Source: Bradyrhizobium yuanmingense
Lineage (GTDB): Bacteria > Pseudomonadota > Alphaproteobacteria > Rhizobiales > Xanthobacteraceae
Reading direction: 5' to 3'
DNA: 64,000 nt
Assembly: GCF_900094575.1 (NCBI RefSeq)
Contig: NZ_FMAE01000001.1
Coordinates: 1,035,764-1,099,763, forward strand
A model generated the notes under the pieces. It was not told the DNA's origin, searched no databases, and was given only the letters and a program-made list of their open reading frames with translations. Numbering within the stretch: the stretch's first letter is position 1; every line of letters starts with the position of its first letter. Below, piece by piece: positions 9,619 to 17,464 of this stretch. The position numbers were made by a program, and so were the translations under genes.

Positions 9619-10224
9619 TTAGGCGGCGCCCTTGAGCACCGACTGAACGCGACCTGTGCCGCAACCGAGCTTCCTGCCAATTGCGATCACTCCCATGCCC
9701 TTCTCGCGCAGTCGGAGGATCGCAGCATCCGTTGCGCCTTTGGCGCGCGGGCGGCCGAGTCTCTTGCCTTCGGCCTTGGCGCGCGCGAGGCCGGTAGCGA
9801 CGCGCTCGCGCAACATCGCCCGCTCGAACTCCGCGAACACGCTGCTCATCTGTAGCAGCGCACGGCCGGCTGGCGTCGAGGAGTCGACGGCCTGCTGATG
9901 CAGGTAGATGTCTACGCCAAGCGCAGAGAGTTCCGCAAACAGTTGCACAAGGTGCGACAGGCTTCGGCCGAGACGGTCGACCGACCATGCGGCAACCATA
10001 TCGAACTCGCGCTTTGTCGCGGCCTTCATCATGGCGTCCAAGCCCGGTCGCTTGTCGCGGCCCTTGGCGCCGGAGATCTTGTCCTCGAAGGTGGCGACGA
10101 TCTGCCAGCCCGCGCGGGTGGCGATGGCTTCCAGCTCGCGGCGCTGGTTATCGGTGGTCTGTTGGCCATTGTTGGTGCTGACACGCAGATATAAAGCGAC
10201 ACGCTTCACGAGTTTGAACTCCAT
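9619..10224 (-). CDS. Small serine recombinase (resolvase/invertase family)
   Basis: The 201-residue protein has the classical resolvase layout. The catalytic domain starts with VALYLRVST (nucleophile Ser16), and continues with the AWSVDRLGRSLSHLV and FAEFERAMLRERV helix motifs and a GKRLGRPRA linker. A C-terminal helix-turn-helix follows (about residues 165-198). Such enzymes resolve cointegrates or invert short segments. The gene lies inside the element, distinct from the tyrosine integrase, with a candidate recombination site immediately upstream. It appears intact. Confidence 0.9.
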   Translation of the reverse strand: MEFKLVKRVALYLRVSTNNGQQTTDNQRRELEAIATRAGWQIVATFEDKISGAKGRDKRPGLDAMMKAATKREFDMVAAWSVDRLGRSLSHLVQLFAELSALGVDIYLHQQAVDSSTPAGRALLQMSSVFAEFERAMLRERVATGLARAKAEGKRLGRPRAKGATDAAILRLREKGMGVIAIGRKLGCGTGRVQSVLKGAA

Positions 10225-10234
10225 CCTGCCCCGG

Positions 10235-10335
10235 CTATACTAAAACATTTGATTTAGTACAAGCGAAAGACGAGAAGATGGCCCTTTGTTTTTGCAAGGC
10301 TTTCGCAGCGTCGAAGGAAAGGAGATTTAGTATAG
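10235..10335. promoter_or_regulatory. Candidate res/inversion site of the serine recombinase
   Basis: CTATACTAAA at 10235-10244 is repeated as its exact complement TTTAGTATAG at 10326-10335. A third copy, TTTAGTA, lies at 10253-10259. The cluster begins about 10 bases upstream of the resolvase start, where resolvases usually bind their own res and repress themselves. Function is inferred from symmetry and position. Confidence 0.5.
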
Positions 10336-10413
10336 GGCCGTCGGGCCGGTACATCCGCGGTGCCGACGGCCTTTGACGCGAGCGCTAGGCGCTTCACGTG
10401 AAACCGCCTCAGG

Positions 10414-10578
10414 CTAGTTCGGCTTCGGCCGCTCGATCTCGCGCTCGATGCGGCACAGCGTGGCAACGGCCTCGTCATGGTCGCGCGTGATCAGCTCCTC
10501 GACCAGGACTTCCAAGATCGCATCAGCATCGCGTTCAGACGGCTCACTGATCGCTTGCCGGACTCTTGACGGCTTCAT
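10414..10578 (-). CDS. Small acidic hypothetical protein
   Basis: The 54-residue open frame encodes a charged helical protein (DADAILEVLVEELITRDHDE). It overlaps the 3' end of the preceding minus-strand gene by 35 bases in another frame. GGGA lies upstream of the chosen ATG; the frame is open further upstream but that part reads as a shadow of the neighbour. Its coherent amphipathic sequence argues it is real. Function unknown. Confidence 0.45.
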   Translation of the reverse strand: MKPSRVRQAISEPSERDADAILEVLVEELITRDHDEAVATLCRIEREIERPKPN

Positions 10579-10984
10579 GCGCGGCTTCCCTGACTGACGC
10601 CTCCACGGGCTCGGCATCGAGCTGGAGTGTCTTGTCGGTGACGTACTGGCCGGATGGAATGGCTTGGATGTTGATTTGCGCGACGAGGGCCGGACCGATG
10701 CTGCCTTCAATTACATGAGGAACAAGCTTGCCGAGCAGGTTCAAATAGCTCTTCGGATGCTTCCGGGCGCACATCGCGAGATAGCCCTTCAGTCCTCCGG
10801 CCCCCTTTCCATCGGATCCGCAGCTAATTGCTCCATCCAAGATGCCGTTCTTGAGGTCGCGTGTGATCTTTGCGACGGCGCCTTTTGTTTTCGTCGGCGG
10901 GTTACCACGCCCGTGCCGGCGCGGTTCTGCAATCGGCGTGACTGAGAAATCAGCGGGCAGCGGGCGGTCGGGACCAAACGTCAT
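10544..10984 (-). CDS. Hypothetical phage-like protein, possibly small-terminase related
   Basis: The 146-residue protein has a basic N-terminus (GRGNPPTKTK) and a central helical part with GYLAMCARKHPKSYLNLLGK. That part resembles a segment seen in small-terminase-associated proteins, where a 'nP..f..LlgKvlP' block recurs. The resemblance is from memory and weak. It heads a minus-strand pair and is divergent from the gene at 11257. No large terminase is found nearby. Confidence 0.5.
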   Translation of the reverse strand: MTFGPDRPLPADFSVTPIAEPRRHGRGNPPTKTKGAVAKITRDLKNGILDGAISCGSDGKGAGGLKGYLAMCARKHPKSYLNLLGKLVPHVIEGSIGPALVAQINIQAIPSGQYVTDKTLQLDAEPVEASVREAAHEAVKSPASDQ

Positions 10985-11189
10985 GGCGTGCCACGTCCGT
11001 TTTTCTAAGTTGGGCGAGGTCTTGGCTCACCCTACGCTCCTCGCAGCCCAGGTCCAGCGCCCCTTAGAAACGGAACCCTGTCCAGAATTGTCAGAGGGGG
11101 ATTGGAGCCTCTTTCTAAAACCCCTCAACCATACTTACTGCCAAATCTGGTACGCACAGGCGACCGTGCCATGATAGCCTGATCGAGGC

Positions 11190-11223
11190 GGCCCCGCTCG
11201 GTTGTGGTGACCGAAACGGGGCC
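11190..11223. promoter_or_regulatory. Strong GC-rich stem-loop upstream of the plus-strand module
   Basis: GGCCCCG (11190-11196) pairs with CGGGGCC (11217-11223), and CGGT pairs with ACCG inside it, giving a long interrupted stem. There is no T-run, so it is not a classic terminator. It lies 33 bases before the ATG at 11257 in a divergent intergenic region, which suggests an operator or leader structure. Confidence 0.4.
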
Positions 11224-11256
11224 CGAACATCGTCAACGCGCGCGGAGCGTCGACAA

Positions 11257-11883
11257 ATGCCCGGCCCATTTTATAACGGCGGGGATCTTCCGCTAGACGA
11301 TGTCCGCTGGCGGTCGATCAGCGTGGCGGCGGAGCGGTTGTTCGAGCGGCTTCGATCCGGCCCTGACGTCGTTCGCGACCTTGAACAGGCATGGGCTCAG
11401 GGAAAAATCCGCTGCATGCTTCGATCCTGGACCGGCGAACGTTCGCTGTTGCCCACGGCAACCTTGGACGAGTTCAAGCTGACGTGGCGGGGACTCCACA
11501 ACAACCCGGAAGAGCCTCGCGTAACTCTCGAAGAGCGTCGACGACACGGCGCGGGTGAAGCGCCCTCACTGACAAAGGGGACCATCTACGTCTGGGGACC
11601 CGACTTCGAGGCGACTTGGCCTGCCGCACCAGCCGTGGCGAAAGAGGCGTCAACGAGCGAGAGCGTTTTGGAACTGCCAAGAACCTCAGAGCGGGAACGC
11701 GCGGAGTGGCGGGAGTTTCTCGTGCCCATCCTGAACACGCTGCGGGAGGTCGACAAACTTCCCAACAAAAGCACTGCGTTTAACGTGGTCGATCGTCTTA
11801 TGACGACCTTAGGACAGCCAATGTCCAAGAGCACGATCTACGAGGGACTCAAGCGACACTGCACAGGTTGGTGGTCCGAGTAA
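11257..11883 (+). CDS. Hypothetical protein, first gene of the replication-side module
   Basis: The 208-residue protein has no recognised domain. Its C-terminal ~75 residues form a helical unit (FLVPILNTLREVDKLPNKS, then STIYEGLKRH) resembling short wHTH-like tails of phage proteins. The N-terminal half is rich in Trp and Arg. It begins a plus-strand series leading to a methyltransferase, primase and ATPase. A regulatory or replication-accessory role is a guess from context. Confidence 0.6.
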   Translation: MPGPFYNGGDLPLDDVRWRSISVAAERLFERLRSGPDVVRDLEQAWAQGKIRCMLRSWTGERSLLPTATLDEFKLTWRGLHNNPEEPRVTLEERRRHGAGEAPSLTKGTIYVWGPDFEATWPAAPAVAKEASTSESVLELPRTSERERAEWREFLVPILNTLREVDKLPNKSTAFNVVDRLMTTLGQPMSKSTIYEGLKRHCTGWWSE

Positions 11884-11976
11884 ATCGGACGATACCCGGA
11901 CAATACCCGGACAGTTTTCCCTCGCAGTTTGAGGTTTGCTCTTCCGCACCGCTTAAACAGCGACACGGAGAGCAAG

Positions 11977-12231
11977 ATGCCCGTCCCCAAAAGCGAAGTT
12001 TCGCAGACACGGCGCCTGATCCCGGCTCGGGACGTCGCCACGAGGTACGGCGTCCACCTAAGGTCAATCGTGCGTTGGGTCGCGATGGGTGTCATCCCAC
12101 GGCCTGATCAGATCATAAACCGAAGAAATTACTGGTGGATCGACACGCTTGACGCCGCCGATCGCGCCCGCACTGTCGAAGCCGCCAAGGGAACGCCGGC
12201 CAGGCATCACGGCTCAAACGCAGCCCTCTAA
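11977..12231 (+). CDS. Small helix-turn-helix protein (AlpA/excisionase-like)
   Basis: The 84-residue protein contains IPARDVATRYGVHLRSIVRW, a MerR/AlpA-type winged helix-turn-helix, followed by basic residues. Such proteins act as excisionases or as activators of prophage and satellite genes. I placed the start at the ATG preceded by GGAGAG. It is the first of two such genes in the element (the other starts at 15876). Confidence 0.65.
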   Translation: MPVPKSEVSQTRRLIPARDVATRYGVHLRSIVRWVAMGVIPRPDQIINRRNYWWIDTLDAADRARTVEAAKGTPARHHGSNAAL

Positions 12232-12240
12232 TCAACAAAA

Positions 12241-12270
12241 ACGGCCGCGTCCCGAGCGAGCCGCGACCGT
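12241..12270. other. Intergenic hairpin between two small genes
   Basis: ACGGCCGCG pairs with CGCGACCGT across an 11-base loop with one mismatch. It sits ten bases after the stop at 12231. It may stabilise or attenuate the transcript; there is no T-run. Confidence 0.35.
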
Positions 12271-12319
12271 CTGTTCCGTTGAAGCTCGCTCTCCCGGCCA
12301 AGGAAGAAGGAGACCCTTG

Positions 12320-12535
12320 ATGACTCTATATGAGTTTCGGGACGCAGGCGTCAACCCAGTCGAAGGACGCGATGCCTACCTGCTCGCCACAGCACTGCGT
12401 CGCTTCATCGCCACAGAACTCGCCAAGCCCACGCGTTACCGCGCAGACCGGGACGTTCGCGCCGCCAGAATCATTCTTGCAGCCCTCTACTCCGACGACG
12501 ATGAGCCGTTCGAGCAAGTCTCCCGCAGCAAATAG
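12320..12535 (+). CDS. Small hypothetical protein
   Basis: The 71-residue, mainly helical protein has an acidic end (SDDDEPFEQ). AGGAAGAAGGAGA precedes the ATG, a strong ribosome site that fixes the start. It lies in the plus-strand module between the HTH gene and the methyltransferase. No family recognised. Confidence 0.6.
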   Translation: MTLYEFRDAGVNPVEGRDAYLLATALRRFIATELAKPTRYRADRDVRAARIILAALYSDDDEPFEQVSRSK

Positions 12536-12550
12536 CCAAAGAACCGCCGG

Positions 12551-12570
12551 TGCCGGCCTCCGGGCCGGCA
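12551..12570. other. Intergenic hairpin upstream of the methyltransferase
   Basis: TGCCGGCC and GGCCGGCA form a perfect 8-bp stem with a 4-base loop, followed by a pyrimidine run TCTCTTCCTCC. It could be a terminator of weak form or a processing signal. It is the second such hairpin between small genes of this module. Confidence 0.4.
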
Positions 12571-12606
12571 TCTCTTCCTCCAAACAAAATCGATTGGGCA
12601 GAGACG

Positions 12607-13206
12607 ATGGGCAAGCGCTCCGACTTCGAACGAATTCCGCGCGACCTCTACGCGACGCCAGCAAAGGCCGTTCTGCCACTGCCAAAGTATCTGCGTCGCG
12701 ACGGCATCAGGACGTTCGCCGAGCTTTGCGCCGGCAACGGCGATCTGATCCGGCACCTGGAGGCGCACGGCCTGCGCTGCGTCCATCAGAGCGATATTAC
12801 CACTGGTAATAATGCGCTTGACGTCAAGCGGTACAAAGGCAATCCCGACGTCGGCATCACGAATCCTCCGTTCCGCCATCCCGAGGATCCGAGGCGCAGC
12901 ACCCGCCTGTTACGCGAGTTGATTGCCCACTTCCTTACACTCGGCAAACCGTTCTGGCTTCTGCTCCCACACGACTTCTCAACCAACCAGAATGCCGCGC
13001 CCCTGATGCAGTATTGCAGCGACATCGTTGTAGTCGGCCGCGTGCGGTGGATCGAGGGCACCGACAACGACGGTAAAGATAACTCGTGCTGGTACCGCTT
13101 CGACGCCAGCTTTCGCGGAGAGATCGCGTTTCATAACGACCGCGGCGAGCCGGTCGCGGTCATCTGGGCGGCGACGCGTCGCTCAAGGTTGGAGACCGCG
13201 TCATGA
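12607..13206 (+). CDS. SAM-dependent (adenine) DNA methyltransferase-like protein
   Basis: The 199-residue protein has the two key methyltransferase motifs. FAELCAGNGDLIRHL is the SAM-binding motif I. GITNPPF is the NPPF/Y catalytic motif typical of N6-adenine and related amino-methyltransferases. There is no target-recognition domain and no restriction enzyme beside it, so it would act as an orphan enzyme, common in phages and islands for self-protection. The ATG at 12607 is chosen on conservation of the reading (GKRSDFERIPRDLYATP looks like a true N-terminus). Its stop overlaps the next gene by ATGA. Confidence 0.7.
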   Translation: MGKRSDFERIPRDLYATPAKAVLPLPKYLRRDGIRTFAELCAGNGDLIRHLEAHGLRCVHQSDITTGNNALDVKRYKGNPDVGITNPPFRHPEDPRRSTRLLRELIAHFLTLGKPFWLLLPHDFSTNQNAAPLMQYCSDIVVVGRVRWIEGTDNDGKDNSCWYRFDASFRGEIAFHNDRGEPVAVIWAATRRSRLETAS

Positions 13207-13502
13207 CAGAGCAGGACGAAATTTGGTTCAACGACCATCCATGGCGCTATCACCGCGTTAGGCCGGTGTGCGCGGAAGATGGCGTCCCTCCGAATGCTCC
13301 ACCCGGCTGCACTCGGGTCGCCGTTATCCGGCGCCTTCGTTCCTGCCGGCTTATAACGGCCTTTGCAGTCGAGCGCAGTCCTAGGAAATTTTGGAAGCTG
13401 AACGAAGCAGCGGCCGCCGCGATCTTTGATCGTGCGGCTGCGTCAGAGCCTACAATCCGGGCCTTGCTGGCACGTGCCGAAAGGGACGAAACATGGCCGT
13501 AG
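13203..13502 (+). CDS. Hypothetical protein coupled to the methyltransferase
   Basis: The 99-residue basic protein starts within the stop of the methyltransferase gene (ATGA), which indicates translational coupling. It is rich in Arg, Ala and Trp with no recognised motif. It precedes the primase by 51 bases on the same strand. Confidence 0.55.
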   Translation: MTEQDEIWFNDHPWRYHRVRPVCAEDGVPPNAPPGCTRVAVIRRLRSCRLITAFAVERSPRKFWKLNEAAAAAIFDRAAASEPTIRALLARAERDETWP

Positions 13503-13553
13503 AAGTGGTGCGGCACAACCACGCCAGCGACTCTCACTTGAAGGAACGCGGGA

Positions 13554-14552
13554 ATGAGCAGCAAACGCGCATTCGACGATTGGGTTAGTTGCGCCCGCGC
13601 CGCCAGGATCGAGGAGATACTACGACAGCGCAATGTTAGGCTCAGGCGCAAGGCGGGACCATGCCCGGTGTGCGGGGGCCGAGACCGATTCAGCATCAAC
13701 GCGGCTAGACAACTTTTCTTCTGCCGGCACTGCGCTCAGGGCGGCCACGGGCCAATCGACCTTGTGATGTTCATCGATGGCTGTGACTTCCTCGCCGCTG
13801 TCGAAACACTCACCGGCGAGCCGCCACCCAAACGGCGGCGCGAGGAAACCGATGACGAGCGTGGCCTCCGTGAGCGACGTATTCAAGAGCAGCGCGAGCG
13901 ACTGGACCAGGAAAAGCTCGCCCGCCAGCAGTGCGAGGCGGCGGAGCTGCGAGCAACCCTGCAGTATTGCGATCGGCTCTGGGCAGAAACCGAACGGCTG
14001 CCGCAAGCAGCCATCAGCTACTTCAAAACACGCTCTATCAATCTCGACGACGTGCCGAATCAGGGCGGCCTCCGATTTCACCCACAATGCCCATTTGATG
14101 GCGCAGTCATGCCATGCATCGTCGCTCGCTACAGTGGTGTGGTGACGAATGCGCCGGGCGGCATATGGCGTCGTCCGATCAATGGCCAGAAGCCAAAGTC
14201 TGTCGGGCCTATCAAAAATCATATCATCCGCCTATGGCCGAATGAATACTTGACCGGAAGACTGGCAATCGGCGAAGGAGTTGAAACGACAATTTCTGCC
14301 TCCACCAACAAGGCACTTCGCGGCATAGCGCCAGCATGGGCAACTGGCTGCGCTGGCGCCATGCGTGACTTTCCAGTCCTTTCCGGCGTCGAATATCTGA
14401 CACTCCTTGCTGATGCCGACGCGAACGGCGTCGGCCAGAGCGCTGCGCGTGCATGCGCTAACCGCTGGGCCGCAGCAGGTCGTGACGCCGAAGTGCTAGT
14501 GCCCAACAGGATCGGGGCCGATTTCAATGACTTGGCGCGAGTCGCATCATGA
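13554..14552 (+). CDS. Primase with CHC2 zinc finger and Toprim domain
   Basis: The 332-residue protein carries an N-terminal zinc-binding primase motif (CPVCGGRDRF, then CRHC). A charged linker (about 95-135) follows. A C-terminal Toprim domain shows IGEGVETTIS (catalytic Glu) and LLADADANGVGQ (DxD). This is the P4-alpha/DnaG-like primase layout found in phages, satellites and plasmids, where it primes element replication. The helicase function is probably supplied by the next gene, whose ATG overlaps this stop (ATGA). Confidence 0.85.
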   Translation: MSSKRAFDDWVSCARAARIEEILRQRNVRLRRKAGPCPVCGGRDRFSINAARQLFFCRHCAQGGHGPIDLVMFIDGCDFLAAVETLTGEPPPKRRREETDDERGLRERRIQEQRERLDQEKLARQQCEAAELRATLQYCDRLWAETERLPQAAISYFKTRSINLDDVPNQGGLRFHPQCPFDGAVMPCIVARYSGVVTNAPGGIWRRPINGQKPKSVGPIKNHIIRLWPNEYLTGRLAIGEGVETTISASTNKALRGIAPAWATGCAGAMRDFPVLSGVEYLTLLADADANGVGQSAARACANRWAAAGRDAEVLVPNRIGADFNDLARVAS

Positions 14553-15775
14553 GCCCGCAACAACATTTTCACAGCGAAAAATACAAATCCCGCGGGTCGG
14601 TCGGTGGAAACAGTGGTGCAAGCACGTTCCGGGCCTGCGCGCTCGACGAGGTCCACGATACTTTTCGCCGCTGGTTGGGCGACGACTATGACATAGAGAC
14701 GTTGGACGCGGTGCTGGCAACAAGCGCTTGCGAACAACTTGCCGGTGATCCGCCATGGCTGCTGGTGATTGCCGGCAGTGGAAATGCCAAGACCGAGACA
14801 GTGCAGTCCCTCAGCGGTTTGGATGCGCATATTGTCTCGACCATCTCAAGCGATGGTGCGTTGCTATCGGCATCACCGCAGAAACAGAAAGCCAAGACTG
14901 CTACCGGTGGGCTGCTGCGCAAGATCGGGCAGCGCGGAATTCTCGTGATCAAGGACTTTACCTCGATCCTCTCGACCAGCCGTGAGATCCGTGGCGCAAT
15001 ACTGGCAGCCCTGCGCGAGATCCACGACGGCCATTGGGTGCGAAATGTAGGCACCGATGGTGGCCAGACGCTGGATTGGCACGGCCGGATCGTGGTGATC
15101 GGCGCCTGCACGACCGCCTGGGACCAAGCACACACTGTCGTCGCCAGCATGGGCGACAGATTCGTTGTCATCCGGCCAAACTCGCGGATCGGCCGCATCA
15201 ATGGCGGCCTGAAGGCTATGCGCAACACCGGAAGCGAGGTCGCCATGCGGGATGAACTCGCGGAAGCCGTGGCTGGGCTTATGAGCGGAATTGACACCAG
15301 TCAGCCCTATGAGCTGACGAATGACGACGAGACGACAATCGTGGAAGCAGCTGAGCTGGTGACACTGGCGCGCACCGGCGTGGAAGTCGATTACCGCGGC
15401 GACGTCATCGATGCTCACGACGCCGAAGCGCCCACCCGATTGGCCAAGCAACTGACGCAAATCCTGCGCGGTGCGATGGCTATTGGCATGGCACATGATG
15501 ATGCGATGCGACTGGTGAAGCGTTGTGCCAGAGATAGTATGCCGCAACTGCGGCTGCTGGTGCTGAAAGACGTGGCCACGCACCCTCACAGTCCAGTTAT
15601 GGAGATCCGCCGGCGGCTTCAGAAGCCAAGGACCACCATCGACCGCACACTGCAAGCCCTGCATATCCTCGGCCTGCTGGTCTGCGAGGAAAAGGAAATT
15701 GTGCGAGGCAATCAGACCGTCTGGACGCGTAGATACGAACTCGACCGCAGCGTTTGCCTCCAGCCCCTTTCGTGA
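14549..15775 (+). CDS. P-loop ATPase with C-terminal winged helix, probable replication partner of the primase
   Basis: The 408-residue protein has LLVIAGSGNAKTET as its nucleotide-binding loop, a deviant Walker A (GSGNAKT in place of GxxGxGKT). ILVIKDFTSIL is a candidate Walker B strand. Residues about 330-400 look like a winged helix-turn-helix (MEIRRRLQKPRTTIDRTLQA). It is coupled to the primase by ATGA. I infer a helicase-loader or helicase-like role in element replication. The nucleotide-binding assignment is good; the exact function is uncertain. Confidence 0.7.
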   Translation: MSPQQHFHSEKYKSRGSVGGNSGASTFRACALDEVHDTFRRWLGDDYDIETLDAVLATSACEQLAGDPPWLLVIAGSGNAKTETVQSLSGLDAHIVSTISSDGALLSASPQKQKAKTATGGLLRKIGQRGILVIKDFTSILSTSREIRGAILAALREIHDGHWVRNVGTDGGQTLDWHGRIVVIGACTTAWDQAHTVVASMGDRFVVIRPNSRIGRINGGLKAMRNTGSEVAMRDELAEAVAGLMSGIDTSQPYELTNDDETTIVEAAELVTLARTGVEVDYRGDVIDAHDAEAPTRLAKQLTQILRGAMAIGMAHDDAMRLVKRCARDSMPQLRLLVLKDVATHPHSPVMEIRRRLQKPRTTIDRTLQALHILGLLVCEEKEIVRGNQTVWTRRYELDRSVCLQPLS

Positions 15776-15875
15776 TCAGTGACACCCCTACGCGGAGTCG
15801 GCGCTTTCCTGTACTCGCCCGTGATGCTCCGACACAATACACGACGAAACACCGAGCCGATGCGTGGTGCTCCAG

Positions 15876-16151
15876 ATGGCAACAGCAAAGCGAGTGCAAG
15901 CCGATAGACCCGCTCACGCGCGTGGCTCCGAGCCCCGGCGAATGCTCAACGAGCCGCAGGTTCTTGCGATCATCCCCGTCAGCCGCACCACGCTCTACCG
16001 CATGGAGAGGGCGGGCCGGTTTCCCAAATCGACTTACATCTCGCCCAACCGGCGCGTTTGGTTCGAGGACGAAATCGTGGCGTGGCAGAACGCGGTCAAC
16101 GAGTTCAATCCGAACCGTGGCAGAGGCAAGGGGCGGCGCACTGGTGTATAG
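15876..16151 (+). CDS. AlpA-family transcriptional regulator / excisionase
   Basis: The 91-residue protein contains LAIIPVSRTTLYRMERAGRF, followed by PKSTYISPNRRVWFEDEIVAW. This is the AlpA signature: a small winged HTH ending in an aromatic-acidic block. AlpA proteins activate integrase or excision in P4-like elements. The start is uncertain because no good ribosome site is seen; GTG at 15864 is also in frame. It is the last plus-strand gene of the element. Confidence 0.82.
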   Translation: MATAKRVQADRPAHARGSEPRRMLNEPQVLAIIPVSRTTLYRMERAGRFPKSTYISPNRRVWFEDEIVAWQNAVNEFNPNRGRGKGRRTGV

Positions 16152-16162
16152 CCAGTGGAAAT

Positions 16163-17230
16163 TCAGTCCGTCGTAGCGGAAAACTCGATGTGGAATTGAG
16201 AGTATTTTTCCTTCAATACATTCATTGCTCGGTGCCAGCTGGCTCCCCCCCACTGATTCGAGAATGCATAGGTTCTCCCATTAGCCCGCACTAACTCGCC
16301 GTCGTCACAAAACCACCGGCGGCTGTTGAAAGTCTGACCGTCTTTTGCCGCACGCTCGACCGCTCCTTTTTCAAACTCTGAGGCGTCGACAACGTCGCCC
16401 TCAATTGCAAACCAAACGCGATTGGAGCGCCAATCCAATAGTGATTTTATTTCTTCTGGATTGATCCCCCGGTCGCACAGATGCTTGCAGACTAAGAAGA
16501 TCGCATTTCTCTTCCACTGTGAGACATACTTCTCAGCTTCAATGCGGACATCATATCGCGTAAAGTCAATGTTGCTGGTCCGCGCTTGGCGTTCTTGCTC
16601 CCTCTTTTCACGAATTTGTATTTGATACTCCGTCGCCTCCGGCGGCGGAATAATTTGCTGCACATCGACAAGAATACGCCCATTCATGTCATAGGGCTTC
16701 AGTCGAACGCAGCGAATATCGATCCCGTGGTCGATGAGCCATAAGACAGATGATGTCAGTTCTCTGTTGAAGTCACCGGCGGCAAGAACGATACGAACAT
16801 CTTGCGCGAACTCATTGTCGTTTCGTTCGTCCCAACCCAAGAAATCCAGAATCGCTTTTTTAGCGTCTAGTTCTTTGCCTTGCTGCCTATGATACTCACT
16901 CAGGACGTCTGCCGCTTTCTCAAAAGTCATAGTGGACACCATGGCTGCGTATCGGATCGCCTGAAGGTCCATGTGCCCGCCATCCTCCGTCCGCTTTAGC
17001 TCGATGACGACCAGGTTGGCATCTTTGTCGATTGCAAGTAGATCGATACGACGCTGGGATTCCTCCCAATCCTGAAACTCTTCGGAAATGACGAGCGTCT
17101 CCGGTGAAATCACCTCGATGTGGTCACGCAACAGTCGTTGAAGATCGCGCCGTTCGTGCAGACCCGCCACATTGAACGTTATTTCATCAAGACGGCGAAT
17201 GCCGGTTTGCGCAAATTCATAGATCGCCAT
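16163..17230 (-). CDS. NucS/DUF91-like PD-(D/E)XK nuclease domain protein
   Basis: The 355-residue protein has RRIDLLAIDKDANLVVIELKR near residue 65-85. This gives the Asp and ExK triad of the restriction-like nuclease fold as found in the NucS C-terminal and DUF91 families. The C-terminal ~130 residues resemble the DUF4268-type add-on (RNAIFLVCKHL, then WHRAMNVL) often joined to such nucleases. It converges on the AlpA gene and is the last gene before attR. It is AT-richer than the core genome. It could act in defence or repair; no partner gene is present. Confidence 0.65.
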   Translation of the reverse strand: MAIYEFAQTGIRRLDEITFNVAGLHERRDLQRLLRDHIEVISPETLVISEEFQDWEESQRRIDLLAIDKDANLVVIELKRTEDGGHMDLQAIRYAAMVSTMTFEKAADVLSEYHRQQGKELDAKKAILDFLGWDERNDNEFAQDVRIVLAAGDFNRELTSSVLWLIDHGIDIRCVRLKPYDMNGRILVDVQQIIPPPEATEYQIQIREKREQERQARTSNIDFTRYDVRIEAEKYVSQWKRNAIFLVCKHLCDRGINPEEIKSLLDWRSNRVWFAIEGDVVDASEFEKGAVERAAKDGQTFNSRRWFCDDGELVRANGRTYAFSNQWGGASWHRAMNVLKEKYSQFHIEFSATTD

Positions 17231-17450
17231 TTTTGTGTCTTATCGCATTGCCCCAAAAAAATACGGTGCTCGATCTTGATGATGGGCTCCCTTGCAAGAC
17301 CCATATTTGGCAGAAGAACTCGCTTGAAACTAGGGCCTATTGGGGCCCAGCGAGTCTGGGGCGGCTTGTCGCTTGTTAATGCGAGCAGCTAAAATACTAT
17401 TGTTTTCAATTGTTTGAGCCGATTGAAACAACTTCAGAAAAACACTTGCA
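17231..17450. other. Right terminus of the element, non-coding
   Basis: No gene is seen between the nuclease start and attR. It holds an imperfect inverted repeat, GTTTTCAAT (17402-17410) with ATTGAAAC about 20 bases on, which could serve as arm-type binding sites for integrase or AlpA. The nuclease promoter must also be here. Confidence 0.4.
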
Positions 17451-17464
17451 GCCAGGACCACACG
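17451..17464 (+). other. attR core of the integrated element
   Basis: This is the second GCCAGGACCACACG of the element. The sequence to its right (GTTTTGCCGTACGCACGGCC and onward) matches the intact repeat copy at 47759 and onward. The sequence to its left does not match. With attL at 68-81 it delimits an element of 17.4 kb. Confidence 0.8.
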
